Positions 1 to 8,990 of a stretch of 64,000 bases of DNA are shown here, one piece after another. Position numbers and translations under genes: made by a program. The stretch comes from Mycobacterium sp. AZCC_0083 (GTDB lineage: Bacteria; Actinomycetota; Actinomycetes; Mycobacteriales; Mycobacteriaceae). The stretch lies in the NCBI RefSeq assembly GCF_014202335.1, contig NZ_JACHGP010000021.1, positions 74,015 to 138,014 on the forward strand, given 5' to 3'. The notes below the pieces were generated by a model. That model searched no databases, was not told the DNA's origin, and saw only the letters and a program-made list of their open reading frames with translations. Numbering within the stretch: the stretch's first letter is position 1; each line of letters opens with the position of its first letter.

Positions 1-117
1 CACTCCGGCGTACCGTCGATCGCAGGAGAGGAATCGTCTTTCCTTCTCCGGGAACGACTTTGGGCCGAATGGACTGCTCAGGGTCACGATTGCCAGACGA
101 GAATCGCAGGATTTCGC

Positions 118-435
118 ATGATCCACTTGAAGACCATCGCAGCAGGAACCGTCATCGCCGGATCGCTTGGGCTCGCTGCCCTCGGCGTCGGCTCTGGCGT
201 GGCGAACGCAGCACCATCTCCGGTCGTGAACGGGGCGGGCTGGGCTCAGGACCGGGGCTGGGGCGGTGACCACGGACCGGGCGGCCCCTGGCGGCCGGGC
301 GGCTGGGACGGCGGCGGTTGGGGCGGAGGACCGGGGTGGGCGCCGCCTCCACCGGACTATGGCTACGGCTATGGCGGGTACGGCGGTGGCGGTTGCGTCA
401 CAGGGCCTTTGGGGCTGCTGCACTTCTGCCCGTAG
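118..435 (+). CDS. small secreted Gly/Pro/Trp-rich protein
   Basis: This is a 105-residue protein with a clear Sec signal peptide. A basic start (MIHLKT) is followed by a hydrophobic core (about residues 7-25) and a likely cleavage after ANA-AP near residue 32. The mature part is low complexity, rich in Gly, Trp, Pro and Tyr, and ends in CVTGPLGLLHFCP, where two cysteines could pair. An AGGA ribosome-binding site sits just upstream of the ATG. Short secreted glycine-rich proteins of this type are common in mycobacteria and have no established function. No enzymatic motif is visible. Confidence 0.75.
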   Translation: MIHLKTIAAGTVIAGSLGLAALGVGSGVANAAPSPVVNGAGWAQDRGWGGDHGPGGPWRPGGWDGGGWGGGPGWAPPPPDYGYGYGGYGGGGCVTGPLGLLHFCP

Positions 436-486
436 GTAGGCACCCTGTCGGAAGTCGTCATCAAATGTTGACGGGCCGCGGAGGTA

Positions 487-2211
487 CTAGTCCCTACGCT
501 CGCCGGGATCGCGTACCTCGGGGAGGGGTTCCGAGGGAGCCCCTGCGGCGAACGGGCGTTTGGCCGGCACCGTCGGTCCATCGGGAGCCGCGTGACGCGA
601 CGGCGGCTCCGGTCGCCGCTGAATTCGCAGGGCGGTCGTAGCGACCGGTACCTCCGTAGTCGGCACGACCTGCGTGGGTGGGGCGAGCACCGTCGTCGAA
701 TCCTGTTTGAGCCGAACGATCTTCGGCATCGTGGTCTGCTGGGGCCGCGGCACGACGGTCGTCGGCGACTCGACGGGCGCCGCGGCGGCCTCGCGAGGTG
801 CACGGCGCCGCGTCAGGTAGCCCGCCAATGGTCCTGTGATGACGACGGCGACTGCGATGGCCAGGCTCAGCACGCAGATCACGACGTCGAACATGCTGGT
901 GATCTGCTGAGCCAGGTCGTTGCCATAGATGGCGTCGGGGCTTCGCGGCGTCGGGTCGGCGTACCGCGGGGCGAGGGCGACGCCGATGACCAGCTGTGCG
1001 GCGGTGAAGACGAACAGCGAACCGCTGAACGCGGCGATGACGACCGACGACAGCCCACCCTTGGCGAGCTGGCGTTGCAGCCACACCGCGATGCATCCGG
1101 TGACGACGTTGAACGCCATCAGCGCGAAGCTGTCGTAGAGGGACCGCGGCAGGTCCAGCGTCAGCGCGATGAGGAAGTCGGTGACGCGCAGTCCCGCCGC
1201 GGCGAACGTCCAAAAGGCGATGAGCGTCAAGCACTTCAGCGCCGCCCCGCGGTAGACGGCCATGGTCGGCGGCTTGACGAGGAAGACGGCGTACAGCGTC
1301 GTCGGCGCCACGATCGCGGCCGCTGCTGCCCAGGCCAGGTAGCCCTCGTACCCGACGGCTGCGGTGGACGTGTTCTCGGCGATGCCGTGGAACGCGTCGA
1401 CGTCGCGGCCGACGCTGAAGACCCACACCAGCACGCCCGCGATTCCGGCCGAGACGCCCAGTGCCGTCGTCGCGAGCCGGGCGGCGGCCGTCTTCTGCAG
1501 CAGCCAGCCCGATCCGATGAGCAACGCGACCATCGCCACCCCGCCGTACAGCAGGGTGGTGACGACGACCGCGACGTCGTGGCCGGCGATGGTCCCCGTG
1601 GTGACGAACAGATAGCGCAGCCGCCAGAACAGGTTGAACACCACGGCCCACGCCGCGAGCACGATCGAGGCCACGCCGATCAGCCGGGCCGCCGCATACC
1701 AGCGGCGAAAACCGTTGTCCTCGATGGTGATACTGGTGATCGGCGGCTGCGCGGCGAGCAATGCGCCTGCGACGCCCAGCCAGATGCCAGGCCCCGCGCC
1801 CGGCGGCACGGCACCGGTTCCGCCGAAGCGGATGGTCTCCACGACGTGGAACCCGATGAATCCGAGCACGCAGAGCAGGTACGGGATGGTGAGCAGGAAC
1901 CGGATGCGGATGGTGCGGCCGAGGTTGGGCTGCGGTGCGGTGAGCCGCAACGGTCCGACGTGCGGCGCGAGCGCGGCGACGACGGCGAGCAGCGTCACCA
2001 CGGCGACGGGCACGAACAGGAGGCCGTTGCTGCCGGGCACGCCGACCCCGAAGACGATGCTCCACGGGAGCAGCAGGGCGACGACGAGCAGTGCCACGGC
2101 GAGCCCGTCGCGCACTCGGTTGGTGCGGGTGGGGACGTAGCCGACGCGAGCCGCGCCGGACACGGCCGCGGTCGCCACCTGGGTCGTCGCGGCGTGCTGG
2201 TCTTGGCTCAC
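487..2211 (-). CDS. polytopic membrane protein with Thr/Pro-rich tail (DUF7937-like)
   Basis: This 574-residue integral membrane protein starts at GTG, preceded by AAAGGA. About twelve hydrophobic segments can be counted between residues 35 and 470. The C-terminal ~110 residues are hydrophilic and rich in Thr, Val, Pro and Arg, and are probably cytoplasmic. There is no transporter signature or catalytic motif. The layout resembles an uncharacterised mycobacterial membrane family that often neighbours the DUF7159-type protein encoded next door. The two genes are divergent and share a 229-bp upstream region. A role at the envelope is inferred only from topology. Confidence 0.7.
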   Translation of the reverse strand: MSQDQHAATTQVATAAVSGAARVGYVPTRTNRVRDGLAVALLVVALLLPWSIVFGVGVPGSNGLLFVPVAVVTLLAVVAALAPHVGPLRLTAPQPNLGRTIRIRFLLTIPYLLCVLGFIGFHVVETIRFGGTGAVPPGAGPGIWLGVAGALLAAQPPITSITIEDNGFRRWYAAARLIGVASIVLAAWAVVFNLFWRLRYLFVTTGTIAGHDVAVVVTTLLYGGVAMVALLIGSGWLLQKTAAARLATTALGVSAGIAGVLVWVFSVGRDVDAFHGIAENTSTAAVGYEGYLAWAAAAAIVAPTTLYAVFLVKPPTMAVYRGAALKCLTLIAFWTFAAAGLRVTDFLIALTLDLPRSLYDSFALMAFNVVTGCIAVWLQRQLAKGGLSSVVIAAFSGSLFVFTAAQLVIGVALAPRYADPTPRSPDAIYGNDLAQQITSMFDVVICVLSLAIAVAVVITGPLAGYLTRRRAPREAAAAPVESPTTVVPRPQQTTMPKIVRLKQDSTTVLAPPTQVVPTTEVPVATTALRIQRRPEPPSRHAAPDGPTVPAKRPFAAGAPSEPLPEVRDPGERRD

Positions 2212-2440
2212 GGGCGAGTCCTTTCCGCTGGTGGTCGAGGCGAACTATTGCTGAAGCAGTAACTGTTCCCATTATCGGCGCGATGTACAAGGCGTTCCCC
2301 GACGCCAAGGATGCTCCAAGGCTGTGAGGTAGCGTGAAAGTGTCGAATCGCGAGGCTCGGCGCGTCGGGGTGGCGGTCGCAGTGTGGTGAGCGGGAGCTC
2401 AGCGGGCATGCGTAGGACACGCGAGGCAAGGAGTGGACCG

Positions 2441-4207
2441 GTGGACGTAGTCCTCGGGGTGGCGGTTACTGGCCGGGTCGCCCGGTTGGCGTTGGTCGGT
2501 GGACCCGCCGACGGTGACCAGGTATACGACGAATACGCCCTTGACCTGCCCGAAGACGCAATGACCGACCTGGCCGACACCATCGTCGGCACCTACCGTG
2601 CCGTGACCGATTCGGGCAATCGGCTCTCGGCGATCCGGCTGCACTTCGACGAATTCGCGGAAGCCGACACTCTGCGGCAGGTCCTGCTGGGTGCCGGGGT
2701 GCAGGACGTCGAGGTGGTTTCAGAGGCCGAGGCGGCAACGGCGCTGGTCAGGAGCGTCGATGACCGCGCCGCACTGCTGCTGGTAGACGACGAGACTGCG
2801 ACGCTGACGACCGTCGGCACGGATTCCATGACGTCGGCGGTGCTCGCGTCGGTGCCCATCGGCGCCGCAGGCGCCGCCGCTGCGTGCGCTGCGGTGCTGG
2901 CGGGGATGGGAGCGCAGCCGCAAGCGCCCGTCAAGGTCATGCTCGTGTCGAATCGCGAGGACCTCGAGTCGGTTGCCGCGGGCATTCGGGAGCAGTCGCC
3001 GGTGCCGGTGGAACTGCCCACCGATGCGAGTTTCGCGATCGCCAGGGGAGCAGCGAAGACCGTGGGTTGGGCGCTCGTCGACCCGGCGGGCCCGGCGACG
3101 CAATTGGCGCCAGCCGTGGCGCCGGCGACGCAGCTGGCGCCCGTAGTGAGCACGGCCGCCGATGCGGTCACCGGGCTCCGCGCGGCGGCCGAGCCCCAGC
3201 TGGCCTACTCGATGGCCGACCCCGACCCGCTGCCGATGGAGATGGGCGGCTACGACGACGCCCCCTACGAGATGTCGACGGATCCGCTCAGCGAGCTGAT
3301 CCCGGAGCGCGACGACGACCCGACGACGTACACCGAAGTGGTTGCGCCGGTGCATCAGCGGATGATCTTGATGGGCAGCGCGGTCGCGTTCCTCATCGTG
3401 AGCTTCGCCACGCTGGCCGTCACCGTCGCGATCAACGTCCGGCCCGCGGCGTCCACCAGCGATCTGGCGTCGCCCCCGGTGCAGTCCGACACGGTGCCTG
3501 GACGCTATCTGCCACCGGTTCCGCACGACCCCGACCCGGTGGCCCAGCCGGTCGCCGTGTTGACCCCGCCGCCGTTGCCGCCTGCGCCCAAGCCGTACGT
3601 CAGCCCGCGGACCAACAACGGGCCGGTCGTCGACAATGCGCCTGCCGGTCCGCCGATCGAGCAGCCGCCGGTCGAGGCGCCACCACCGCCGCCGGCGGAT
3701 GTTCCTCCGGCCCCGGTCATTCCGTCGTTCATCCCGATTCCGATCCCACCGATCGTCATCTACCCGCCGTGGTCGCCACCGTCCTGGCCGCCGTCTTCTC
3801 CGCCGACCACGCCGCCGTCGACCCCTCCCACTACGCCACCGTCGACCCCTCCCTCGACGCCACCGTCCACGCCACCGTCGACGCCACCCTCGACACCGCC
3901 GTCGTCCCCACCCTCGTCACCGCCGTCTTCGCCGCCGAGTTCTCCACCCTCGTCACCGCCGTCGTCGATCGAGTTCACGGCGCCGCCGTCCTCTGTGCCT
4001 GTTGCGCCGAAACCCGAACCGGTGGCACCGAAACCGGAGCCGGAGTACACGCCCGCGCCGGAGCCCGTGTACACGGCGCCAGCCGTCGCCCCGGAACCAG
4101 CTCCGGTTCAGCAGGCGCCGATCCAACAGGCTCCGGTGCAGCAGGCCCCAGTCCAGCAAGCCCCGGTGATTCAGGCGCCGGTGACGACGGTGGCCGTACT
4201 CCCGTAG
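2441..4207 (+). CDS. DUF7159-type mycobacterial protein with membrane anchor and Pro-rich tail
   Basis: This 588-residue protein is read from GTG 2441, which has AAGGAG about 7 nt upstream and gives the family-typical N-terminus (MDVVLGVAVTGRVARLALVG). A longer reading from 2384 is less likely. Residues 1-220 form an actin/Hsp70-like, Ala/Val-rich domain. One transmembrane helix (VAFLIVSFATLAVTVAINV) lies near residue 315-335. The remainder is very proline-rich, with tandem PPSTPP/PPSSPP repeats (3790-3970) and Gln-Ala-Pro repeats at the C-terminus, as expected for a wall-spanning segment. The family is mycobacterial and of unknown function. Confidence 0.75.
   Translation: MDVVLGVAVTGRVARLALVGGPADGDQVYDEYALDLPEDAMTDLADTIVGTYRAVTDSGNRLSAIRLHFDEFAEADTLRQVLLGAGVQDVEVVSEAEAATALVRSVDDRAALLLVDDETATLTTVGTDSMTSAVLASVPIGAAGAAAACAAVLAGMGAQPQAPVKVMLVSNREDLESVAAGIREQSPVPVELPTDASFAIARGAAKTVGWALVDPAGPATQLAPAVAPATQLAPVVSTAADAVTGLRAAAEPQLAYSMADPDPLPMEMGGYDDAPYEMSTDPLSELIPERDDDPTTYTEVVAPVHQRMILMGSAVAFLIVSFATLAVTVAINVRPAASTSDLASPPVQSDTVPGRYLPPVPHDPDPVAQPVAVLTPPPLPPAPKPYVSPRTNNGPVVDNAPAGPPIEQPPVEAPPPPPADVPPAPVIPSFIPIPIPPIVIYPPWSPPSWPPSSPPTTPPSTPPTTPPSTPPSTPPSTPPSTPPSTPPSSPPSSPPSSPPSSPPSSPPSSIEFTAPPSSVPVAPKPEPVAPKPEPEYTPAPEPVYTAPAVAPEPAPVQQAPIQQAPVQQAPVQQAPVIQAPVTTVAVLP
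3785..3965 (+). repeat. coding tandem repeat, PPSTPP/PPSSPP
   Basis: Imperfect 12-15-bp units built from ccgccgtcgacc- and ccaccgtcgacg-like blocks are tandemly arrayed inside the proline-rich extracellular region of the DUF7159-type gene. The array keeps the reading frame, so copy number could change without truncating the protein. Confidence 0.7.
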
Positions 4208-4481
4208 GCGGCAATTCGACTGTCGCTCAGAGCAACCCGAGCGGGTCGAGGGGCGTCGGTACCGTCGGCGCTGAAGCCATCACGCCCACCCCGTCACCGG
4301 TTACTGACACGCCGGCCGATCCGTGCATCCACACGCACCAACTACACGCGCAGATTCAGCGGAGAGAGAGCGGGCGCTGGCCGTGCGAGGCCTGCAAAAA
4401 CCCGTGCTAGTTGGACTGGTCGCCATCATCGCGGCACCTTTCTCGGTGATGCATGGCGCCGTCCAGGTTTTTTGTGCATGG
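4208..4481. other. gene-poor spacer
   Basis: This 274-bp spacer lies between the convergent DUF7159-type gene and the SixA-like gene. No convincing coding frame or strong hairpin followed by a T-run was found. Confidence 0.5.
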
Positions 4482-4952
4482 TCAGACGAGGTCAGGCGGA
4501 AGCGCCCATGCCACGGAGAACCCGTCCCGATCGACCTTCGGTATCAGCTTCACCAGGCCACCCATCTGGAAGCCGACCACCTGGGCCTGCTCGTCGCCTA
4601 CGACCAGCAACGAGGCAAGCCTGCCGATGAAAGGCATGTGGCCGACGAGCGCAAGCGACTGGTGCTCGGTCTCCGTTCGAAGCCACTGCGCGACCGGTAC
4701 CACCGGGTCATTCGGCGCAAGACCCGGTCGAGCCTCGACGCTCGGCTCCACGCCGATCTCCCTCACGAGCAGCTGCGCAGTCTGCTCTGCGCGCAGCTTT
4801 CCGCTGTGCAGGCAGCCGCTGATCCGAACGCCAGCAGCCCGGGCTCTCTTGGCGACACGCTGCACCGCCGCTCGACCGGTATCCGTGAGGGGTCGCTCCG
4901 GTTCCTCTGTTTCGGTCGTCGCCTGACCATGCTGCATCAAGTACAGGTCCAT
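4482..4952 (-). CDS. sixA: SixA-like phosphohistidine phosphatase
   Basis: This 156-residue histidine-phosphatase-superfamily protein starts at ATG 4952, preceded by GGAGGTGACC, which rules out the longer reading from 5030. The RHG-type active-site motif is near the N-terminus (LYLMQHGQA), with Gln where many members have Arg. A second conserved stretch (CLHSGKLRAEQTAQLL) and the ALVGHMPFIGRL motif carrying the second catalytic His are both present. Length and motifs fit SixA, which removes phosphate from phosphohistidine domains. The Q-for-R change in QHG is also seen in genuine SixA proteins. It stands alone, divergent from the next gene. Confidence 0.8.
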   Translation of the reverse strand: MDLYLMQHGQATTETEEPERPLTDTGRAAVQRVAKRARAAGVRISGCLHSGKLRAEQTAQLLVREIGVEPSVEARPGLAPNDPVVPVAQWLRTETEHQSLALVGHMPFIGRLASLLVVGDEQAQVVGFQMGGLVKLIPKVDRDGFSVAWALPPDLV

Positions 4953-5115
4953 GTCGGTCACCTCCGATGGTTCCACCATCATCCCGCGGACGCGTAGTCG
5001 TGAAGAGTGCGAAGCATCGGCGCTTCTCATCCCAACAGGTAGTCGACTACTCGCGACGTACTCCGGCCGCGACCTTACGTTCTATCGATCATCAGTTAGG
5101 AAAGGGACAAAGGTC

Positions 5116-5583
5116 ATGGCGCAACACAGGCAAACAACACCCCGCTCGATACGGGCGCGCACCGTCATCGGTGGTGTGCTGGCAGCAGGCGCGATGGTGG
5201 TAGGCGCCGGCTCGATGGTGCTGGCGGCACCCGCCGGCATAACACTCGCCGACGAAGTCCCGCCGCCGGCGCCGGTTGACCCGCCGCCGACGGAGACGCC
5301 GGTTGACCCGCCGCCGACGGAGACGACGGTGCCGCCGCCGCCGACGCCCACGCCGACGACGGTGCCGACGCCGCCGGTTGGCAACGGTAACGGCATCGGC
5401 TCCGGGGGTGTCCCCGGGGCAATCGGTGGGCCGGGGAATAAGCCGGTCCCTCCCGGCTCGGTACTTAGTGGGCTTGCAAAGCTGCCCGGGTCCCAGCCGG
5501 ATGTCCTTGGCATTCAACCCGGGCAGGCCGTGAAGGGACTCACGCCTGGGGCCGACAACGGCAATGGGCCCGACGCGCCCTAG
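5116..5583 (+). CDS. secreted Pro-rich protein
   Basis: This 155-residue protein starts at ATG 5116 after AAAGG-type purine stretches. A twin-basic N-terminus (RSIRAR) is followed by a hydrophobic signal segment (VIGGVLAAGAMVVGAGSMVLAAPAG) and a likely cleavage near residue 42. The mature part is Pro/Thr-rich, then Gly/Asn-rich, without cysteines or catalytic motifs. A 27-bp perfect tandem duplication (5272-5325) encodes PVDPPPTET twice. It is probably cell-wall associated; its function is not recognisable. Confidence 0.65.
   Translation: MAQHRQTTPRSIRARTVIGGVLAAGAMVVGAGSMVLAAPAGITLADEVPPPAPVDPPPTETPVDPPPTETTVPPPPTPTPTTVPTPPVGNGNGIGSGGVPGAIGGPGNKPVPPGSVLSGLAKLPGSQPDVLGIQPGQAVKGLTPGADNGNGPDAP
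5272..5325 (+). repeat. 2 x 27-bp tandem repeat
   Basis: There are two perfect head-to-tail copies of a 27-bp unit (5272-5298 and 5299-5325). They are in frame in the secreted Pro-rich gene and each encodes PVDPPPTET. Confidence 0.85.
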
Positions 5584-5629
5584 CCTGCTGCCCACCACAT
5601 CCAAGCGATCCGTGCCGCCCGCACCCCTG

Positions 5630-5812
5630 CCTGGGGTGCGGGCGGTGCCGCAGCGCCGTCTCGCCCCGCCGGCGCCCAACCGGCTCTGGGTGGCCGATCT
5701 CAGCTACGTGTCGACCTGGTCGGGTTCGCCTACGTCGCGTTCGTCACCGAGGCCTGCGTGCGCAGGATTCTGGGCTGGCGAGTCGCGTCGACAATGACGA
5801 CCACTAGCGCGT
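5630..5812 (+). pseudogene. IS3-family transposase (OrfB) fragment
   Basis: The translation reads APNRLWVADLSYVSTWSG and then, after a one-base frame change near 5722, FAYVAFVTEACVRRILGW followed by RVASTMTT. This is the start of the rve/DDE catalytic core of an IS3-family OrfB, including the first catalytic Asp (WVADLSYV). Both ends of the gene and both terminal repeats are missing, so this is a relic. It lies immediately downstream of the lipoprotein gene that ends at 5804. Confidence 0.75.
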
Positions 5813-6940
5813 TGAGAACACCGAAATGCCGCCGTTGGGGAATCCCGCCGCGCCGGCCTGAAAGGGCACCTCGACTTGCCCGAGCGTGCTGTCGATGGCG
5901 ACAGAATGCGCGCCCGTGCCCACGGGAATCGTGAAGAGCAGCTGCCGCGTCGTTCCATCGACGACTCCCATCTGCGGGGTGAATCCCTTAGCGGCAGCGG
6001 TGCCACCCGTCACGAAGTGCCGCGCAGGCAGGAAATAGCGGTTGGAAGTCGGATCGTAATTGACCTGGTCCACTCCGCCAAACGGCACGGTGGCGCGGAT
6101 TGCGCCACTTGCACGATCCATGATCAGGGTCATGAGCTGGTCCCCGGCTGGCGGATCGCATCCGATGAGCACGTCGTTGTTCGGGCCAAGCACCATTCCC
6201 GTCGGTCCACACTTTCCGAGCGGAAACGATTGGCTAACAGCAGGTTTCCCACTCGTAACCGAGCTTGCGGTGATGACGTCGAGCTGGCCATCGGGATTGG
6301 CGGGAGTCCCGTCATTGTTGATCAAGAAACTCTTCGAGACGGGATCGTATGCGCATGCTTCCAGTCCCGTCGAACCGTTGAAGACGAGCTTGGTGACCGG
6401 CTTCTGTGTCAGTGTCGAAATGAAAGTGGCGAACGGCGGCGAGTCTCCGGGACTCGCGTACATCGCGAGATGATCGTCAGGGTCGTAGCAGCCTTCATCG
6501 ACCCGTGACCCGGAATTGCTGATCGCTATCGTGTTGACCGTCTTTTGCGCATCCGTGTCGATCACCTTGATCGAGTCGACGTCGCCGACATAGATCGTAT
6601 GCGTGCCGGTGATGCCGACGATTCCATCGGGCCCGGACTCGTCCGTCGTTGCGCCAGCACCGGTGAACGGCCCGGGGATCTGCGCGATCAATTTGTTCGA
6701 TTTGGTGTCCACGACATCCACGGCCTTGTTGTTCCGGTCGGCAAGAAAGTACTTGCCGGCCTCCACGTAGCCGATGTCGGAACTGAATGGTGGGGCTGAC
6801 GCATTGGGCACGGCAATGTTGGTCAGCAGCTTGGGCGGTGTCGGTGTCGGGGCAGCGCTACTGCTAACTCCACCTCCACCTCCGCAACCGGCCAAAGCGG
6901 CTGCAGCGACCAACAACACGGTCATCAATGGGTATTTCAT
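5804..6940 (-). CDS. YncE-like beta-propeller lipoprotein
   Basis: This 378-residue lipoprotein has a short signal peptide with lipobox LAGC, a Gly/Ser/Pro linker and then repeated beta-propeller blades. Typical strings are YVEAGKYFLADRNNKAVDVVD, TIYVGDVDSIKVIDTDAQKT and later RQLLFTIPVGTGAHSVAID. Such YncE/YVTN-type proteins sit on the outer face of the cell membrane as binding or scaffold proteins. Its 3' end touches the IS3 relic. It is divergent from the CotH-type gene across a 361-bp region that contains a CRP-type palindrome. Confidence 0.75.
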   Translation of the reverse strand: MKYPLMTVLLVAAAALAGCGGGGGVSSSAAPTPTPPKLLTNIAVPNASAPPFSSDIGYVEAGKYFLADRNNKAVDVVDTKSNKLIAQIPGPFTGAGATTDESGPDGIVGITGTHTIYVGDVDSIKVIDTDAQKTVNTIAISNSGSRVDEGCYDPDDHLAMYASPGDSPPFATFISTLTQKPVTKLVFNGSTGLEACAYDPVSKSFLINNDGTPANPDGQLDVITASSVTSGKPAVSQSFPLGKCGPTGMVLGPNNDVLIGCDPPAGDQLMTLIMDRASGAIRATVPFGGVDQVNYDPTSNRYFLPARHFVTGGTAAAKGFTPQMGVVDGTTRQLLFTIPVGTGAHSVAIDSTLGQVEVPFQAGAAGFPNGGISVFSTR

Positions 6941-7301
6941 CGAACTGTATCCCTTCGTTCTAACGGTGTGCCGGTCACGGGATCGACCTGTCCTTGTCCT
7001 CGTTCGTGTCGCCCAGCAGGGGTGAGCGGTGGACGTCGACTCGGGAGTCGGACAGTTGGATCACGCCGGTGCCAACTGAATACTGCATACAATCGGCTCG
7101 AAATGTGAACGGGATCACACAGTTACCAGGAGATTCACACCTTTTCAGGCAGGCGATTCACAGATGCATCCATGCCTGGGCTGGCGTGCGCGCGCCACTC
7201 CCTCGGGCAGCTAGGTCGAGTAGTGCAATACGCGCGCTGATCGGCGGCGCCCGGCGCACCCTGTAGACAGGCCACGAACCATGGCTTGAGGGGAAATCGC
7301 T
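6941..7301. promoter_or_regulatory. divergent regulatory region, lipoprotein/CotH
   Basis: This 361-bp non-coding region separates two divergent genes. Its main recognisable element is the CRP-type palindrome at 7104-7119. A GAGGGG ribosome-binding site sits 8-9 nt upstream of the CotH ATG. Confidence 0.55.
7104..7119. promoter_or_regulatory. CRP-type binding site TGTGA-N6-TCACA
   Basis: The sequence TGTGAACGGGATCACA matches the symmetrical cAMP-receptor-protein consensus (TGTGA-N6-TCACA) perfectly. It lies about 165 bp upstream of the lipoprotein start and 183 bp upstream of the CotH start. Mycobacterial Crp uses this consensus. It could serve either divergent gene; occupancy is inferred only. 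Confidence 0.6.
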
Positions 7302-8990
7302 ATGAGCGCCGAGCAGCAACAAAAACTCGACTCCTTCTATGCGCTCGACAACGTGGTCACGGTCAAGATCACGATGCCGCAGGGCGAGTGGGATTTGGTG
7401 CGCAACGAGGAGCCTCAAGGCGGTCGGTGCAACTTCGAATGGACCGAAGGTGCGAGGTACAAATGGCGCGAAGCGACCTCGGTCGAGATATCCGGAACGA
7501 AGTTTCCCGCGACGGCCGCGTTCGCACGCGTTGGCGTCAAGAAGAAGTCATTCTGCGGTTCGATAGACAGCAACAAGCCGTGCCTGCACGTCGACTTCGG
7601 CAAGTTCGACGGGGCCAACGTCCCCGGCATCGAAGCGCTGATCGGGTCGCGGTACGTGACGCTCAACAACTCCATTCAGGACGAGTCCTACGTCAAACAG
7701 ACGCTCGGCTACCGATTGCTGGGGATGGCCGGGCTGCCCCATTCGCGATGCAACTACGCCCGGGTGTTCGTCAACGGAACCCCGATCGGCCAGGGCGGCG
7801 TTAGCGTCAACAGCCCCGGCATCTACGTCAATGCCGAGCCGGTGATGAAGCGCTACATCGAGCGAAATTTCAACGGCAACCTGAAGGGCAACCTGTACGA
7901 ACTCGAACATCACGATGACTTCCTCGACGAGAGGGTGCGATTCATCGGCGTCGAGGACCTCTCCAAGTTCGACGACAAGGCCGATCTGAAGTTCGCGATC
8001 GGTCACATCAAGGCGAACGGACTGGCCGGTGCAGACCAGGTGCTCGACATGGAGCAGTACCTCAAGGTCTATGCGATGGAGTTCTTCCTCAAGCATTGGG
8101 ACGGCTACGCCGACAACACCAACAACACCTACGTCTACAACGACGTGGCGGCCGTCGCGGCCCCTGGCGTGGGCAACGTCAAGTTCAAGCTGATCCCGTG
8201 GGGCATCGACCAGACATTGCAGCCCGACCGGCCGTTCAAGCTGGGCCGCGACGGGCTGATCGCCCAGCTGGTGCGCAACGACGACACCCGTCGTCAACGA
8301 TTGTTCGACCAGATCCGGGCCTATCGGGACACGCTGTTCAGCCGCGAGCACCAGCAGACGGTCCTGAAACCGTTGATCGACCAAATGCAGGCACTGCTCA
8401 CGGGTTTCGGCGTGCCCGATACCGTGGCGAAGGTCGATTCGGTGCGGCAACAACTACGGCTGGCGGAATCGGCCGGATACATCAGTGCGGGTCTCCCGAG
8501 CGCCGCCAAACCGGTCTACATTCTCAAACACGACACCAGTGCCTGTCTGCATGCCAGCAATACCGAGTCGATCCCGCCGGGCATCCCCGCTCCGGCGAAC
8601 TTCGAGGTCTACCACCAGCCGCTGCGCGACGACAACGACCCGACCGACCTGTGGGCCCTCAACGACCTCGGGGTCGGAAAGTCGTTGACCAACACGGCCT
8701 TCAACCGCAATCTGCACGCCAGCGGTACCCAAGTCACGCCGCAGGGGCACAAGTACCTCTACACGTGTGCACCCAGCAACGGCGAACATGCCGAGGAGTT
8801 CACGATCGCGCCCGTACCCGTTCCCATCACGGACGTCGCCAACCCGCCGGGCCGCTTCGCGTACACCGGATACTTCAACCTGGTCAGCGCGCGGACGAAT
8901 GAGATGGCGAAGTTCGGGCTCGACCTCACACCGAGTGGCAGGGCGCGGGTGCACCAGGAGCTGCCCGGGTCCGACCTTTACTTCTACTGA
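7302..8990 (+). CDS. CotH-family protein kinase-like protein
   Basis: This 562-residue protein starts at ATG with GAGGGG upstream. The CotH signature is visible in order: LPHSRCNYARVFVNGTPIG (nucleotide-binding strand region), YIERNFNGNLKGNLYELEHH, then the catalytic core with HWDGYADNTNNTYVY and FKLIPWGIDQTL. CotH proteins are atypical Ser/Thr kinases first seen in Bacillus spore coats; members in non-spore-formers have unknown substrates. The C-terminal ~150 residues have extra beta-rich sequence. There is no signal peptide, so the protein is probably cytoplasmic unless exported by another route. Its stop overlaps the convergent DUF3616 gene by 7 bp. Confidence 0.75.
   Translation: MSAEQQQKLDSFYALDNVVTVKITMPQGEWDLVRNEEPQGGRCNFEWTEGARYKWREATSVEISGTKFPATAAFARVGVKKKSFCGSIDSNKPCLHVDFGKFDGANVPGIEALIGSRYVTLNNSIQDESYVKQTLGYRLLGMAGLPHSRCNYARVFVNGTPIGQGGVSVNSPGIYVNAEPVMKRYIERNFNGNLKGNLYELEHHDDFLDERVRFIGVEDLSKFDDKADLKFAIGHIKANGLAGADQVLDMEQYLKVYAMEFFLKHWDGYADNTNNTYVYNDVAAVAAPGVGNVKFKLIPWGIDQTLQPDRPFKLGRDGLIAQLVRNDDTRRQRLFDQIRAYRDTLFSREHQQTVLKPLIDQMQALLTGFGVPDTVAKVDSVRQQLRLAESAGYISAGLPSAAKPVYILKHDTSACLHASNTESIPPGIPAPANFEVYHQPLRDDNDPTDLWALNDLGVGKSLTNTAFNRNLHASGTQVTPQGHKYLYTCAPSNGEHAEEFTIAPVPVPITDVANPPGRFAYTGYFNLVSARTNEMAKFGLDLTPSGRARVHQELPGSDLYFY

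Noticed and set aside
592..2262. Plus-strand frame of 556 codons antisense to the membrane protein
   Set aside because: Composition (Arg/Asp/Gly/Glu with no domain) is typical of an antisense shadow in high-GC DNA.
494..2308. Long minus-strand frame of ~600 codons overlapping the membrane-protein gene
   Set aside because: It is an Arg-rich shadow in a second frame of the same GC-rich gene; only the 487-2211 frame has TM segments and a proper start.
3785..3965. CRISPR-like repeat array
   Set aside because: Units are short, imperfect, without spacers and in frame in a Pro-rich gene.
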